Positions 36,229 through 44,811 of a stretch of 64,000 bases of DNA are shown here, in pieces (the stretch's first letter is position 1; each line of letters begins with the position of its first letter). The notes under the pieces are model-generated. The model ran no database searches, had not been told where the DNA came from, and saw nothing but the letters and a program-made list of their open reading frames with translations. Made by a program: the position numbers and the translations under genes. The stretch is from Microbispora oryzae (GTDB taxonomy: Bacteria; Actinomycetota; Actinomycetes; Streptosporangiales; Streptosporangiaceae): assembly GCF_017896165.1 (NCBI RefSeq), contig NZ_JAFCNB010000003.1:124001-188000 (forward strand). The letters run 5' to 3'.

Positions 36229-36853
36229 GGCGCCACGCTACCCGCCCCGGCTGGGTCGCTTTCATGAACACCTGTGTGAGGGGGCCGATGGTCACGGCGA
36301 AGAGGATGGTGCCGATTCCCACGGTGCCGCCAAGCAGCCAGCCCGCGGCGAGCACGGTGAGCTCCACGAGGGTGCGGGCGACCCGGATGGACAGCCCGAG
36401 CCGGTTGAGCCCGGTCATCAGCCCGTCGCGGGGGCCCGGGCCGAAGCCCGCATTGATGTAGAGCCCCGACGAGGCCGCGATGGCGACGATGCCGCCCAGC
36501 AGCAGGGCCCACCTGAGCGGCCACGGCGACGGCGCCGGCACCAGCCACATGACCAGGTCGGCGCTGGCGCCGACCAGCAGCACGTTGCTGATCGTGCCGA
36601 GGCCCGGCCGCTGCCGCAACGGGATCCACAACAGCAGGACGAGCGCCCCGACCAGGTTGATGCACACGCCGAGCGACCAGCCCGTGCGGAAGGACAGGCC
36701 CTGGTGGAAGACCTCCCAGGGGTCGAGCCCGAGGTTCGACCTGACCAGCAGCGCGATACCGGCGCCATAACCGGCGAGGCCGGTGTAGAGGCGGAGGAGA
36801 CGTCCCGGGAGGGCACGGGGACGGGGGAGGGAGAGCTCTGTCACGATGCACAT
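36197..36853 (-). CDS. yczE: YczE/YitT-like integral membrane protein
   Basis: About 218 residues with five or six hydrophobic segments: RLYTGLAGYGAGIALLVRSN, GVCINLVGALVLLLW, WALLLGGIVAIAASSGLYI, and the loop GFGPGPRDGLMTGL typical of YczE. The start is ATG 36853 or GTG 36844. Divergent from a MocR-family regulator, the known YczR-YczE arrangement. Transport role is presumed; substrate unknown. Confidence 0.85.
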   Translation of the reverse strand: MCIVTELSLPRPRALPGRLLRLYTGLAGYGAGIALLVRSNLGLDPWEVFHQGLSFRTGWSLGVCINLVGALVLLLWIPLRQRPGLGTISNVLLVGASADLVMWLVPAPSPWPLRWALLLGGIVAIAASSGLYINAGFGPGPRDGLMTGLNRLGLSIRVARTLVELTVLAAGWLLGGTVGIGTILFAVTIGPLTQVFMKATQPGRVAWRHADRGLRPHR

Positions 36854-36883
36854 GATCCGGCGCCACGCTGTTGCATAAACAGA

Positions 36884-36902
36884 GCCAATAAGGAAAATTG
36901 GC
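36884..36902. promoter_or_regulatory. Inverted repeat between yczE and yczR
   Basis: GCCAAT, 7 bases, ATTGGC: a perfect 6+7+6 inverted repeat in the 54-base gap between divergent genes, with nearby TTGGC-like half-sites. Probably the regulator's operator, controlling both genes. Confidence 0.6.
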
Positions 36903-36907
36903 CCATT

Positions 36908-38326
36908 GTGGATCGTCACCTCAGTGCCGTACAACTCGCCCGGCTGCTGCGGGTGCCGCCGGGCGCCCGGCCTTATTACGAGGCGCTCGCCGGGGCCGTC
37001 CGGGCCCTGGTGCTCGACGGGCGGCTCCCCGTGGGAGTGCGGCTGCCCCCCGAGCGGCTGCTCGCCGCGGAGATGGGCGTCAGCAGGACCACCGTCACCG
37101 CCGCGTACGACCGGCTGCGCGAGCAGGGCTACCTGGAGAGCCGCCAGGGATCCGGGAGCCGGGCCGCGCTGCCCGACCCCGCCGCGCTCGGGGCCGACAA
37201 CCCCTGGGCCGCGCCGGACGGCGACGGCCTGCTGCCGCTGCACACCGCGGCCCCGGCCGCCACGCCGGTGCTCTCCCGCGCGATCGAGGAGGCGGGCCGC
37301 GACTACCACCGCTACACCCTCGGCATGGGATATCACCCAGCGGGCCTTCCGGCGCTGCGCGAGGCCGTCGCCCGCAGGTACGGCGAGCGGGGACTGCCGA
37401 CCCGGCCCGAGCAGATCTTCGTCACGGCCGGCGCCCAGCACGCGCTCCACCTGCTCCTGTTCCTGCTGGCGGCGCCGGGCGATCCCGTGCTGCTCGACTC
37501 GCCGACCTTCCCGCACGCGATCGACTCGGCCCGGCTGCGCGGGACCCGCCTGGTGCCCGTCGGGATGCCGGAGGACGGCTGGCACATCGATCTGGTCGCC
37601 GCCGCGATGCGGCAGTCGGAGGCCCGCGTCGCGTACGTGATCCCGGACTTCCACAACCCGACCGGCCATCTGATGAGCCGGGACGATCGGGCCGCGTTGA
37701 CGGCCGCCGCCCGCCGGAGCGGCACGACGCTGATCGCGGACGAGACCTGGGCCGAGACGGAGATCGACGGGGAGGTCCCGCCTCCGCTGGCGTCGTTCGA
37801 CCGGACCGTGATCAGCATCGGCTCCGCCTCGAAGCTGTGGTGGGGCGGGCTGCGGGTCGGCTGGGTCAGGGGAACGGCGGCGCTGGCGGGCCGCCTGGCG
37901 GCGCTGCGGGCCTCGGTCGACATCGCCACCTCGGTGCTGGAGCAGCTCGTGGTGGCGCGGCTGTTCGAGCAGGTCGAGCAGGCCAGGCAGGAGCGCCGCC
38001 GGGCGCTGGACGCCTCCCGCGCGACCCTGACCGCCGCCCTGCGCGAGGAGTTTCCGCAGTGGTCGTTCCGGGTGCCGTCCGGCGGAGGCTCGCTGTGGGT
38101 CAGGCTCGGCTCGTCCGGGGCCACCGACGTGGCCGCGGCGGCCGCGGAGCGCGGCGTGCGGCTGGCCCCCGGCCCGTGGTTCGGGGTGGACGGGACGCTC
38201 GAGAACTACCTGCGGATCCCGTTCACCCAGCCGCCCCAGGTGCTCAGGGAGGCGGTGCGCCGCATCGCCGCCTCGTCCGTCCCGTACGGCTACCGCCCGG
38301 GGCAGCCCCTCACACCGGCGTTGTGA
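36908..38326 (+). CDS. yczR: MocR-family PLP-dependent regulator (YczR type)
   Basis: 472 residues: GntR-type winged helix at about 25-95 (GVRLPPERLLAAEMGVSRTT) fused to an aminotransferase fold I domain (about 115-465) with YVIPDFHNPTGHLMS and the PLP-lysine region SIGSASKLWWGGLRVGW. GTG 36908 chosen; the frame runs open far upstream by chance. Overlaps the convergent POT gene by 17 bases. Confidence 0.92.
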   Translation: MDRHLSAVQLARLLRVPPGARPYYEALAGAVRALVLDGRLPVGVRLPPERLLAAEMGVSRTTVTAAYDRLREQGYLESRQGSGSRAALPDPAALGADNPWAAPDGDGLLPLHTAAPAATPVLSRAIEEAGRDYHRYTLGMGYHPAGLPALREAVARRYGERGLPTRPEQIFVTAGAQHALHLLLFLLAAPGDPVLLDSPTFPHAIDSARLRGTRLVPVGMPEDGWHIDLVAAAMRQSEARVAYVIPDFHNPTGHLMSRDDRAALTAAARRSGTTLIADETWAETEIDGEVPPPLASFDRTVISIGSASKLWWGGLRVGWVRGTAALAGRLAALRASVDIATSVLEQLVVARLFEQVEQARQERRRALDASRATLTAALREEFPQWSFRVPSGGGSLWVRLGSSGATDVAAAAAERGVRLAPGPWFGVDGTLENYLRIPFTQPPQVLREAVRRIAASSVPYGYRPGQPLTPAL

Positions 38327-39809
38327 CCGGCCGCTCGGCCATGAGCGCGTGCACCCGCCGGGACCACAGCAGCAGGAGCAGACCGGCCGCGACGGCGAGG
38401 AGGGCGAGGGCCAGGAAGTAGACGGGCAGAGGCACGACCTTCGTCATCCGGTAGGTCTGCCCGCCCAGGGAGTCGCCGACGGCGATGGCGAGATACCACA
38501 CGCCCATCATCTGGTTCTCGAACGCCCGGGGGGCGAGCTTGTTCGTGACCGACAGGCCCGCCGGGCTGAGGAAGAGCTCGCCGATGGTCTGGATCACGTA
38601 CACCGACAGCAGCCACATCACCGAGACCTTCGCGCCGCCGGAGGCGAGGTCGGCGGCGCCGTACATGACGACGAAGCTCAGCCCGACGAACACCAGCCCG
38701 ACGGCGAACTTGACGGGCGCCGTGATCCGGTCGCCCGCCTTCAGGAACAGGTCGGCGAACACGGGGGCGAAAAGGACGATCGCGATCGAGTTGATGTTCG
38801 CGACCCAGCCGGGGGGAATGACGTAGCCGAAGACGCGCAGGTCGGTGTCGTTCTTCGCGAACAGCAGCAGCGCGCTGCCGGCCTGGTCGTAGACCAGCCA
38901 GAAGATCGCCGCGGCGGCGAACAACCAGACGTAGGCGGTCAGGCGGGTCCGCTCCTCGTCGGTGATCTCGTGGGAGCCGCGGAACAGGAAGACGAAGTAC
39001 GCGACGGGGACGGCGGCGGTCACCACGGTCAGCGCCAGGGAGAACCGGTCGACCGTCAGGGTGCCGCTGATCGCCCACAGGGCCAGGGCCGCCGCCAGCC
39101 CGGCGACCGACAGGGCCAGGACGCTGCGGAAGCGCCGTTCCTCCTCGGGGGTGAGCCGGTGGTCCGGCTCCTCGCCCGCGCCCGCCAGATGCCTGCGGCC
39201 GAGGACGTACTGCGTCAGCCCGGCGGCCATCCCGACGGCGGCGGCGCCGAAGGCGAGGTGCCAGCGGCCCCCGGTCTGCAGCCAGGGCACCACCATGATG
39301 CCGATGAAGGCGCCGAGGTTGACGCCCATGTAGAAGATCGTGTAGCCGGAGTCGCGCCGGGCGTCGTCCTCGTGCCGGTAGAGCTCGCCCACCAGCGCCG
39401 CGATGTTGGGCTTCATCAGGCCGCTGCCGAGCGCGATCAGGACGAGCCCGAGCCACACGGTGGCCCCCCGGAGGGGGATCGCCATGCTCAGGTGCCCGGC
39501 CATGATGACGGCGGCGCCGTACAGGACCGTCCGGCGGGGGCCCAACAGCCGGTCGGCCAGCCATCCTCCGGCCAGGGCGAGCAGGTAGACCGAGGCGATG
39601 TAGACGCCGTAGACGCCGACGGCGGTGGTCTCCGGCAGGCCCATCCCGCCGCGTACGGCGGGCGCCGAGAGATACAGCACCAGGATGGCCCGCATGCCGT
39701 AGTAGCTGAACCGCTCCCACATCTCGGTGCCGAACAGCGTGGCCAGCCCCCGGGGATGGCCGAAGAACGCCCGCTCCCGCACGGGCGGCTCCGAAAGTCC
39801 GGATGTCAT
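38310..39809 (-). CDS. POT/PTR family di/tripeptide transporter
   Basis: Proton-coupled peptide importer of 499 residues with about 14 hydrophobic segments. The ExxERFxYYG motif appears as EMWERFSYYGMRAILVL and the PTR2 signature region includes GSGLMKPNIAALVGELY and FYMGVNLGAFIG. ATG with SD GGGGAGAG. Its last residues overlap the yczR stop in the opposite strand. Confidence 0.94.
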   Translation of the reverse strand: MTSGLSEPPVRERAFFGHPRGLATLFGTEMWERFSYYGMRAILVLYLSAPAVRGGMGLPETTAVGVYGVYIASVYLLALAGGWLADRLLGPRRTVLYGAAVIMAGHLSMAIPLRGATVWLGLVLIALGSGLMKPNIAALVGELYRHEDDARRDSGYTIFYMGVNLGAFIGIMVVPWLQTGGRWHLAFGAAAVGMAAGLTQYVLGRRHLAGAGEEPDHRLTPEEERRFRSVLALSVAGLAAALALWAISGTLTVDRFSLALTVVTAAVPVAYFVFLFRGSHEITDEERTRLTAYVWLFAAAAIFWLVYDQAGSALLLFAKNDTDLRVFGYVIPPGWVANINSIAIVLFAPVFADLFLKAGDRITAPVKFAVGLVFVGLSFVVMYGAADLASGGAKVSVMWLLSVYVIQTIGELFLSPAGLSVTNKLAPRAFENQMMGVWYLAIAVGDSLGGQTYRMTKVVPLPVYFLALALLAVAAGLLLLLWSRRVHALMAERPVTTPV

Positions 39810-40063
39810 GCGCTCTCCCCCGATCGCGCAGCGTTTCTGTACCTTATCTGGCTGTATGCGTTATTTGTCCGTTATGCTGCGCGGGATCTCCGTCCTCCTG
39901 TCCTCTCCTGGTCAGGCGGGTGGGGCGCCCTCTCCCGCGCTCGCGGCCGATGCGCCCGCGCGGGTACGAGGCCGTCCGATCGCCACTCCATGGCCGAGTC
40001 TTTGCCTGCGGGGGAGTGTGTCGAAGCCGGACGGGCCCGGAGGGCTGCGTACGGTCTCGGGGC

Positions 40064-41095
40064 ATGACGAGACGCACCCTCGCGGCGGCGGCGGTCGCCG
40101 TTGTCGCAGTGACGGCCGCGCCGGGCGCACCGGCCGGAGCGGTAGAGGCGGTCCCGGCGGTCCCGGCCGCTGTCTTCCCCCGTAATGAGCCGGACCTGGC
40201 CATCCGGGCGGTCACGGTACGGCCCGCCGAACCCGTCGTGGGGCCGACCGGCTCGGTGCGGCTGGTGGTCGACGTCGCCGCGCGCGGCGCAGACCGGGTC
40301 GACGTCACGCTCGAACCGGGCCGCCCGGAATCGGACGAGGGCGAGGAGCCGGACGGGCCCTCCGGGCCGGGGCAGGACGGCTGGGGGGACGACGAGCCGG
40401 GGCAGGCCGGCGGGCAGGAGTCCGGAAGCGCCTCGCCGCTCCAGCCGGGGGCGGGCCCCGCCGACGGCGCACCGGGCGGTCCGGAGGACGAAGGGACGGG
40501 CGACGGCGCGGACGACCCCGGTGGGCTCGGCCCGGTCATGACGACCCCCGTGCCGCGACTGCTCGGGGTTCCGCTCGCCGGCCGGCGGTCGCCGTCCGGG
40601 TGGGCGGCCCGTGCCGTCCGCGTACCCGTACGAGCCGGCGCGGCGGGCTCCGGTGGCTGGGAGACCTGGCGGTTCCTGCCGCAGAGGCGGCTGTCGCGAC
40701 GCTATCCGAGTGGAGCGTGGACGGTCACGGCCACGGCCAGGAACGGGCGAGGCGGGGAGCTCGCCGAGAAGACCGTCTTCTACCTGCGGCGGGCGACCGA
40801 GATCGACGGGGCCAGGGTCGTCCGGGACGGACGCGCGGGGGTCCGGGTCAGCGGGACGCTGCTGCGGGTCGATCCCCTCGGACGGGTCGACTACCGGCCC
40901 TTCCCGGGGCAGCGGGTCCGCCTGTGGTTCCGCCCGTCCGGGGCCGGTGAGTGGCAGCCGGCGGGATCGGCCGTCACCCGGCGGGACGGCTGGTTCAGTG
41001 CCCGGGCCCGGGGTAGGGTCGCGGGCGTCTGGCGCGCCGAGTATCCGGGCACGACCCGGTACGCCCGGTCAACGAGCCAGGAAAAGCGACTATAG
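40064..41095 (+). CDS. Secreted Ig-like protein with acidic Gly/Pro-rich linker
   Basis: 343 residues. Signal peptide MTRRTLAAAAVAVVAVTAAP ending around AGA. An N-terminal beta domain (LAIRAVTVRPAEPVVGPTGS) is followed by a low-complexity acidic Gly/Pro/Asp linker (about 85-165) and a C-terminal beta domain (VRLWFRPSGAGEWQPAG, then RDGWFSARARGRVAGVWRAE) resembling the end of the next gene. ATG 40064 is taken as start because the signal peptide begins there. Function unknown. Confidence 0.75.
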   Translation: MTRRTLAAAAVAVVAVTAAPGAPAGAVEAVPAVPAAVFPRNEPDLAIRAVTVRPAEPVVGPTGSVRLVVDVAARGADRVDVTLEPGRPESDEGEEPDGPSGPGQDGWGDDEPGQAGGQESGSASPLQPGAGPADGAPGGPEDEGTGDGADDPGGLGPVMTTPVPRLLGVPLAGRRSPSGWAARAVRVPVRAGAAGSGGWETWRFLPQRRLSRRYPSGAWTVTATARNGRGGELAEKTVFYLRRATEIDGARVVRDGRAGVRVSGTLLRVDPLGRVDYRPFPGQRVRLWFRPSGAGEWQPAGSAVTRRDGWFSARARGRVAGVWRAEYPGTTRYARSTSQEKRL

Positions 41096-41265
41096 GCCAC
41101 AACCCACCACTAACGTTCACAAATGGTGACACCTACCCTTACTGGTAGTTATGTATTTGTGATCACGTTTTTGGATTCATGAGCAACTTTCTCCTCTGAA
41201 CTGTCGTCTATGACGTAGGCGCGCCCACCCGGGGCGCGCTCGGACACGGGGAGAGGACCCTCAAC

Positions 41266-42207
41266 GTGAAAAGACTCGCAACCGCGTTAGCGGTCGCGGC
41301 GGGCGCGACGGTGCTGGCGGCTGCACCGGCCAACGCGGACCCCACGCCCAGTCCCGCCGTCACCCCCAGCCCCAGCCCCAGCCCTTCGGTGAGTCCCTCG
41401 CCGCTCGCTCCGGCGCACCCCCCCAAGCCCTCCTATCACCCCGACCCGAAGATTCTCGGGGTGTATGTCAGCCCCAACCCGGTCGTCGTCCGGTGGCACG
41501 GCTCCTCCGAGGTGACCGCGAGCGTCCGGACGAAGGACGCCAGGGTCGTCTCCATCGAGCTGTGGGGCCCGCGCGGCGGCGGCCACTTCGGCGGCGGGCA
41601 CTGGGAGGCGCGGAAGGGCTGGCCCGGCGACCACGACGGGCCGCGCTTCGACTCCGCGTCCCGGTCGTGGCGGATCGACTGGAACGACCGGACCGGTTAC
41701 TGGAAGGTCCACGTCGAGGCGGTGGGTGCCGACGGCAAGCGGCTGTCGGCGGACCAGGGCTTCGTCGTGAAGCACCAGCCCGTCCCGCCGCGGCCGAGGG
41801 GGCCGAAGGCGACCCGCATCGCCGGTTTCGACGCCACGCCGGAGCCGGTGCGCAAGGGCCGCTCGCTCACCCTCAAGGGCGAGCTGCAGGTCGCGCAGTG
41901 CTACAGCGACTGGTACTACCGCCCGAACGACTATGTCAGCGTCCACGGCGGCCCCGCCAACTGCCACGACAACCAGTCCTACTGGCACGACTGGCACTGG
42001 CTCGGCGGCCAGGAGATCGGCGTCTACTTCCTGCCCGCGGGCTCGCACAAGTGGAAGTACGTCAAGACCCTGGGCACCGACGGCGACGGTGACTTCTCCA
42101 CCAGGGTGAAGGCCGTCTCGTCCGGCACCTGGGGCGTGCGGTACGCCGGCAACGGCCGGCTCAAGGCCTCCGAGGCGTACGACTACGTGAAGGTCGTCCG
42201 CCACTAG
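41266..42207 (+). CDS. Secreted beta-rich protein with Pro/Ser spacer
   Basis: 313 residues. Signal peptide MKRLATALAVAAGATVLAAA with cleavage near ANA-DP, then a Ser/Pro repeat spacer, then two Ig-like domains; the first starts ILGVYVSPNPVVVRWHG, the second ATRIAGFDATPEPVRKG, with two cysteines (AQCYSDWYY, ANCHDNQ) that may form a disulphide. The C-terminus (GVYFLPAGSHKWKYV...SGTWGVRYAGNGRLKAS) is related to the upstream protein. SD GGGGAGAGGA before GTG. Role unknown, cell surface likely. Confidence 0.8.
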   Translation: MKRLATALAVAAGATVLAAAPANADPTPSPAVTPSPSPSPSVSPSPLAPAHPPKPSYHPDPKILGVYVSPNPVVVRWHGSSEVTASVRTKDARVVSIELWGPRGGGHFGGGHWEARKGWPGDHDGPRFDSASRSWRIDWNDRTGYWKVHVEAVGADGKRLSADQGFVVKHQPVPPRPRGPKATRIAGFDATPEPVRKGRSLTLKGELQVAQCYSDWYYRPNDYVSVHGGPANCHDNQSYWHDWHWLGGQEIGVYFLPAGSHKWKYVKTLGTDGDGDFSTRVKAVSSGTWGVRYAGNGRLKASEAYDYVKVVRH

Positions 42208-42246
42208 GCGGCATCTCACCGGTCGGCCTCTCGGGCCACCCTGGGG

Positions 42247-42278
42247 AACGCCCGGCTGTCTCCCGACAGCCGGGCGTT
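42247..42278 (+). terminator. Rho-independent terminator after secreted-protein gene
   Basis: Perfect 14-bp stem AACGCCCGGCTGTC/GACAGCCGGGCGTT with loop TCCC, followed by TCTCG, 40 bases after the stop codon. Confidence 0.85.
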
Positions 42279-42447
42279 TCTCGTGCAAACCAGACGATTG
42301 ACGGAGCATTACCCACATCTCTGACTGAATTCTCAGATTAACGATTGCAGCTGGGGTATAGAGGTCTCCGCGTCTCCGGTTAACGGCCATAGTGGGTGGA
42401 GAATCGATGTCAGGTGCGTGCCCGACGGGCGTGTGGGGAGACCGACA

Positions 42448-43104
42448 GTGATCCGATTGCTGCTGGCCGAGGACATGCATCTGATCAGGAAGGCCCTGGT
42501 CGCCCTCCTGTCCGGAGAGCATGACCTCGAGGTGGTGGCCGAGGCCGACCGGGGCGAGGACATCGTGCGCCTGGCCTGCCTGCGGCGGCCCGAGATCGCG
42601 CTCCTCGACATCGGCATGCCGGGGGTCGACGGCCTCACCGCCGCCGCCGAACTGCACCGCCGGCTGCCGTCCTGCAAGACGATCGTCCTCACCGGCCTGG
42701 GCACCCCGATGGCGCTGCGCCGGGCGCTCGACGCCAACGTGCGGGGCTTCGTCGTGAAGGACGCCCTGCCCAGCCACCTCGTGGACTGCATCCGCCGCGT
42801 GTCCCGGGGCGAGCGGGTGATCGACCCCGATTTGGCCGTCGCGGCCCTCGACGCGGACAGCAACCCGCTCACGGCGCGCGAGCTCGACGTCCTGGAGACG
42901 GCCGCGGACGGCGCCACCGTGGGCGAGATCGCCGACCGGCTGTGCCTTTCGCGTGGAACGGTCCGCAACTACCTGTCGCGCATCCTCAGCAAGGTCGGCG
43001 CCCGATCACGCGTCGAGGCGATCCAGATCGCCTCCGAGTGCGGTTGGCTGTGGCCGCCGGCCGGGCGCGACCTCGGCGTCCTCCGCTACCGCGCCCGCCG
43101 CTAG
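42448..43104 (+). CDS. RamR-like LuxR-family response regulator of lanthipeptide locus
   Basis: 218 residues. Receiver with LLAEDMH, phospho-Asp D54 in LLDIGMPG, Thr in VLTGLG and Lys in FVVKD, so phosphorylation looks possible; LuxR HTH LTARELDVLETAADGATVGE and LCLSRGTVRNYLSRIL. SD GGGGAG 8 bases before GTG. The last ~16 residues extend past the usual end (CGWLW) and overlap the convergent exporter gene by 99 bases. Closely similar in layout to the regulator at 17778. Confidence 0.9.
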   Translation: MIRLLLAEDMHLIRKALVALLSGEHDLEVVAEADRGEDIVRLACLRRPEIALLDIGMPGVDGLTAAAELHRRLPSCKTIVLTGLGTPMALRRALDANVRGFVVKDALPSHLVDCIRRVSRGERVIDPDLAVAALDADSNPLTARELDVLETAADGATVGEIADRLCLSRGTVRNYLSRILSKVGARSRVEAIQIASECGWLWPPAGRDLGVLRYRARR

Positions 43105-44811
43105 CGTTCCCATCGGCGGGCCGCCCTCCCAGTGCCCCACCAGGTCGGCGTAGAGCGGCGAGGCCGACACGAGCTCGTCGTGCGTTCCCGCCGTGACCCT
43201 GGCGCCGTCCATGACCAGGACGCGGCGGGCGCGCAGCGCCGACGAGATCCGATGGGCGATCACCACCAGGGTCCCCCCGCGGGCCGCGAACGCAGCCTCC
43301 GCCCGCGCCTCCGCCGCCGGGTCGAGATGGGAGGTGGCCTCGTCGAGCACGACCAGGCGGGCGGGGGACAGGTATGTCCTGGCCAGCGCGACGAGCTGCC
43401 GCTCACCCGCCGACAGGGCCGCCGGGTCGAGCGGAGCGTCCCGCCCGCCGCAGCGCCGGGCCGGCTCGGCCAGCCCGAACAGCGCCACCGCCTCGTCGAC
43501 CTCCTCCGGGGTGGCGTCCGGCGCGAGATAGGTCAGATTCTCCGTCAGGCTCCCGTGGAAGACGTACGCCTCCTGCGGGATCAGGGCCCGCGCTCCGGGG
43601 GTGACCTCGGCCGCCGGGACGCCGCCCAGCAGAACCTCCCCGCGACCGGGCGTCAGCACCCCGGTGACCAGCGCCGCGAGCGTCGACTTGCCGATCCCGC
43701 TCGGGCCCACCACGGCGAGGTGCTCACCTTCGGCCACGACGAGGTCGAGGTCGTCGATCACCGGTTCGGCCGCCGGGCCGTAGGCGAAGCGGACCCCGCG
43801 CAGTTCCAGCCGTACGCCGTCCGGGGTCCGGTCCCCCCTGGGCGGGGCGGGGGCCGCCGCGCCCAGGATGCGGTCGAGGGTGACGGCCAGCCGCACACCG
43901 CTCACCCCGAGCCCCTGGATGAGACCCCCGAGCGCGGGCGTGAGCGACTGCATCACGTAGGTGAGCGCGCCCAGGACGACGCCGCCCGTCAGTCCCCGGT
44001 CCAGCAGCCAGGGGGTGAAGGCGAGCAGCAGCAGAACGGGCAGGCCCCCGCCGACGGCGAGGGTGAGCGTACGGGCGGCGGTCACCGCGGCCAGCGCTCC
44101 GGCGGCCCGGGCCTGCCGCACGACCTCGCCGCCGACCCGTTCGGCGGCCCGGGACTCGGCTCCGCAGGCGGTGATGTCCCGCAGGCCCCCGGCCATCGCG
44201 GAGACGGCCTCGGCGGTCGCCTCGTCGGCCAGGATGACGTCGCGCTGCCGGCGGGCCAGCGTGGGCAGCGACAGCAGGAACAGCAGCAGCCCGGCCAGCA
44301 CCGGGGGCAGCACGACGGGCAGCACGGCCGGGGCCAGCGTCGCGATCCCGAGCGCCACGCCCACCAGGGTGAAGGCGAACGACCTGACGACCGTGATGAT
44401 CGCGGCGAACGCGTCCCTGGCCAGCTCGACCTGATGGTTCATCCGCGCGACCGCCGCCGTGTCGCCGTGACCGGCCCGCAGCGCGCCGGTCACGACCGTC
44501 TCCAGCAACTCGTCGCGGAACGGCTCCACCACGGCGGCGACGGCCAGCATGACCTGCCGGGCGGCGACCGCGGCGAGCAGCCAGGCGACGGCCGGCACCG
44601 CGACCCAGGCCAGGCCGGTGCCGGGCCGGCCCGCGGCGAAGCCGTCGTCGACGGCGTGCGCGACCGCGGTCCCTCCCGCCAGGGCGGGCGCCGCCTCCGC
44701 CAGCGACCACGCTCCCAGCCGGACGAGCAGGCGCGGCTGCCGCGTGAGCGCCCGCCACAGAAGGGAAGCCGCCGCGGGCGGCACCTTGGGGAGGAACCGC
44801 CCGGGCCTCAC
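43006..44811 (-). CDS. ABC exporter 2 of class III lanthipeptide locus (RamB-like)
   Basis: 601-residue half-exporter. Membrane domain in about 20-310, then ATPase: Walker A VGPSGIGKST, a Q-loop region IPQEAYVFHGSLTENLTYLA, signature LSAGERQ (an A replaces the usual G), Walker B LVVLDEATSHLD. GTG 44811 overlaps the first exporter's stop by 4 bases. The final 40 residues past LVGHWEGG appear to be read-through into the regulator gene. Likely forms a heterodimer with the upstream exporter. Confidence 0.92.
   Translation of the reverse strand: MRPGRFLPKVPPAAASLLWRALTRQPRLLVRLGAWSLAEAAPALAGGTAVAHAVDDGFAAGRPGTGLAWVAVPAVAWLLAAVAARQVMLAVAAVVEPFRDELLETVVTGALRAGHGDTAAVARMNHQVELARDAFAAIITVVRSFAFTLVGVALGIATLAPAVLPVVLPPVLAGLLLFLLSLPTLARRQRDVILADEATAEAVSAMAGGLRDITACGAESRAAERVGGEVVRQARAAGALAAVTAARTLTLAVGGGLPVLLLLAFTPWLLDRGLTGGVVLGALTYVMQSLTPALGGLIQGLGVSGVRLAVTLDRILGAAAPAPPRGDRTPDGVRLELRGVRFAYGPAAEPVIDDLDLVVAEGEHLAVVGPSGIGKSTLAALVTGVLTPGRGEVLLGGVPAAEVTPGARALIPQEAYVFHGSLTENLTYLAPDATPEEVDEAVALFGLAEPARRCGGRDAPLDPAALSAGERQLVALARTYLSPARLVVLDEATSHLDPAAEARAEAAFAARGGTLVVIAHRISSALRARRVLVMDGARVTAGTHDELVSASPLYADLVGHWEGGPPMGTLAAGAVAEDAEVAPGRRPQPTALGGDLDRLDA

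Noticed and set aside
36227-38326. 699-codon open frame including yczR
   Set aside because: The first 227 codons are antisense to yczE and lack family similarity; yczR begins at 36908.
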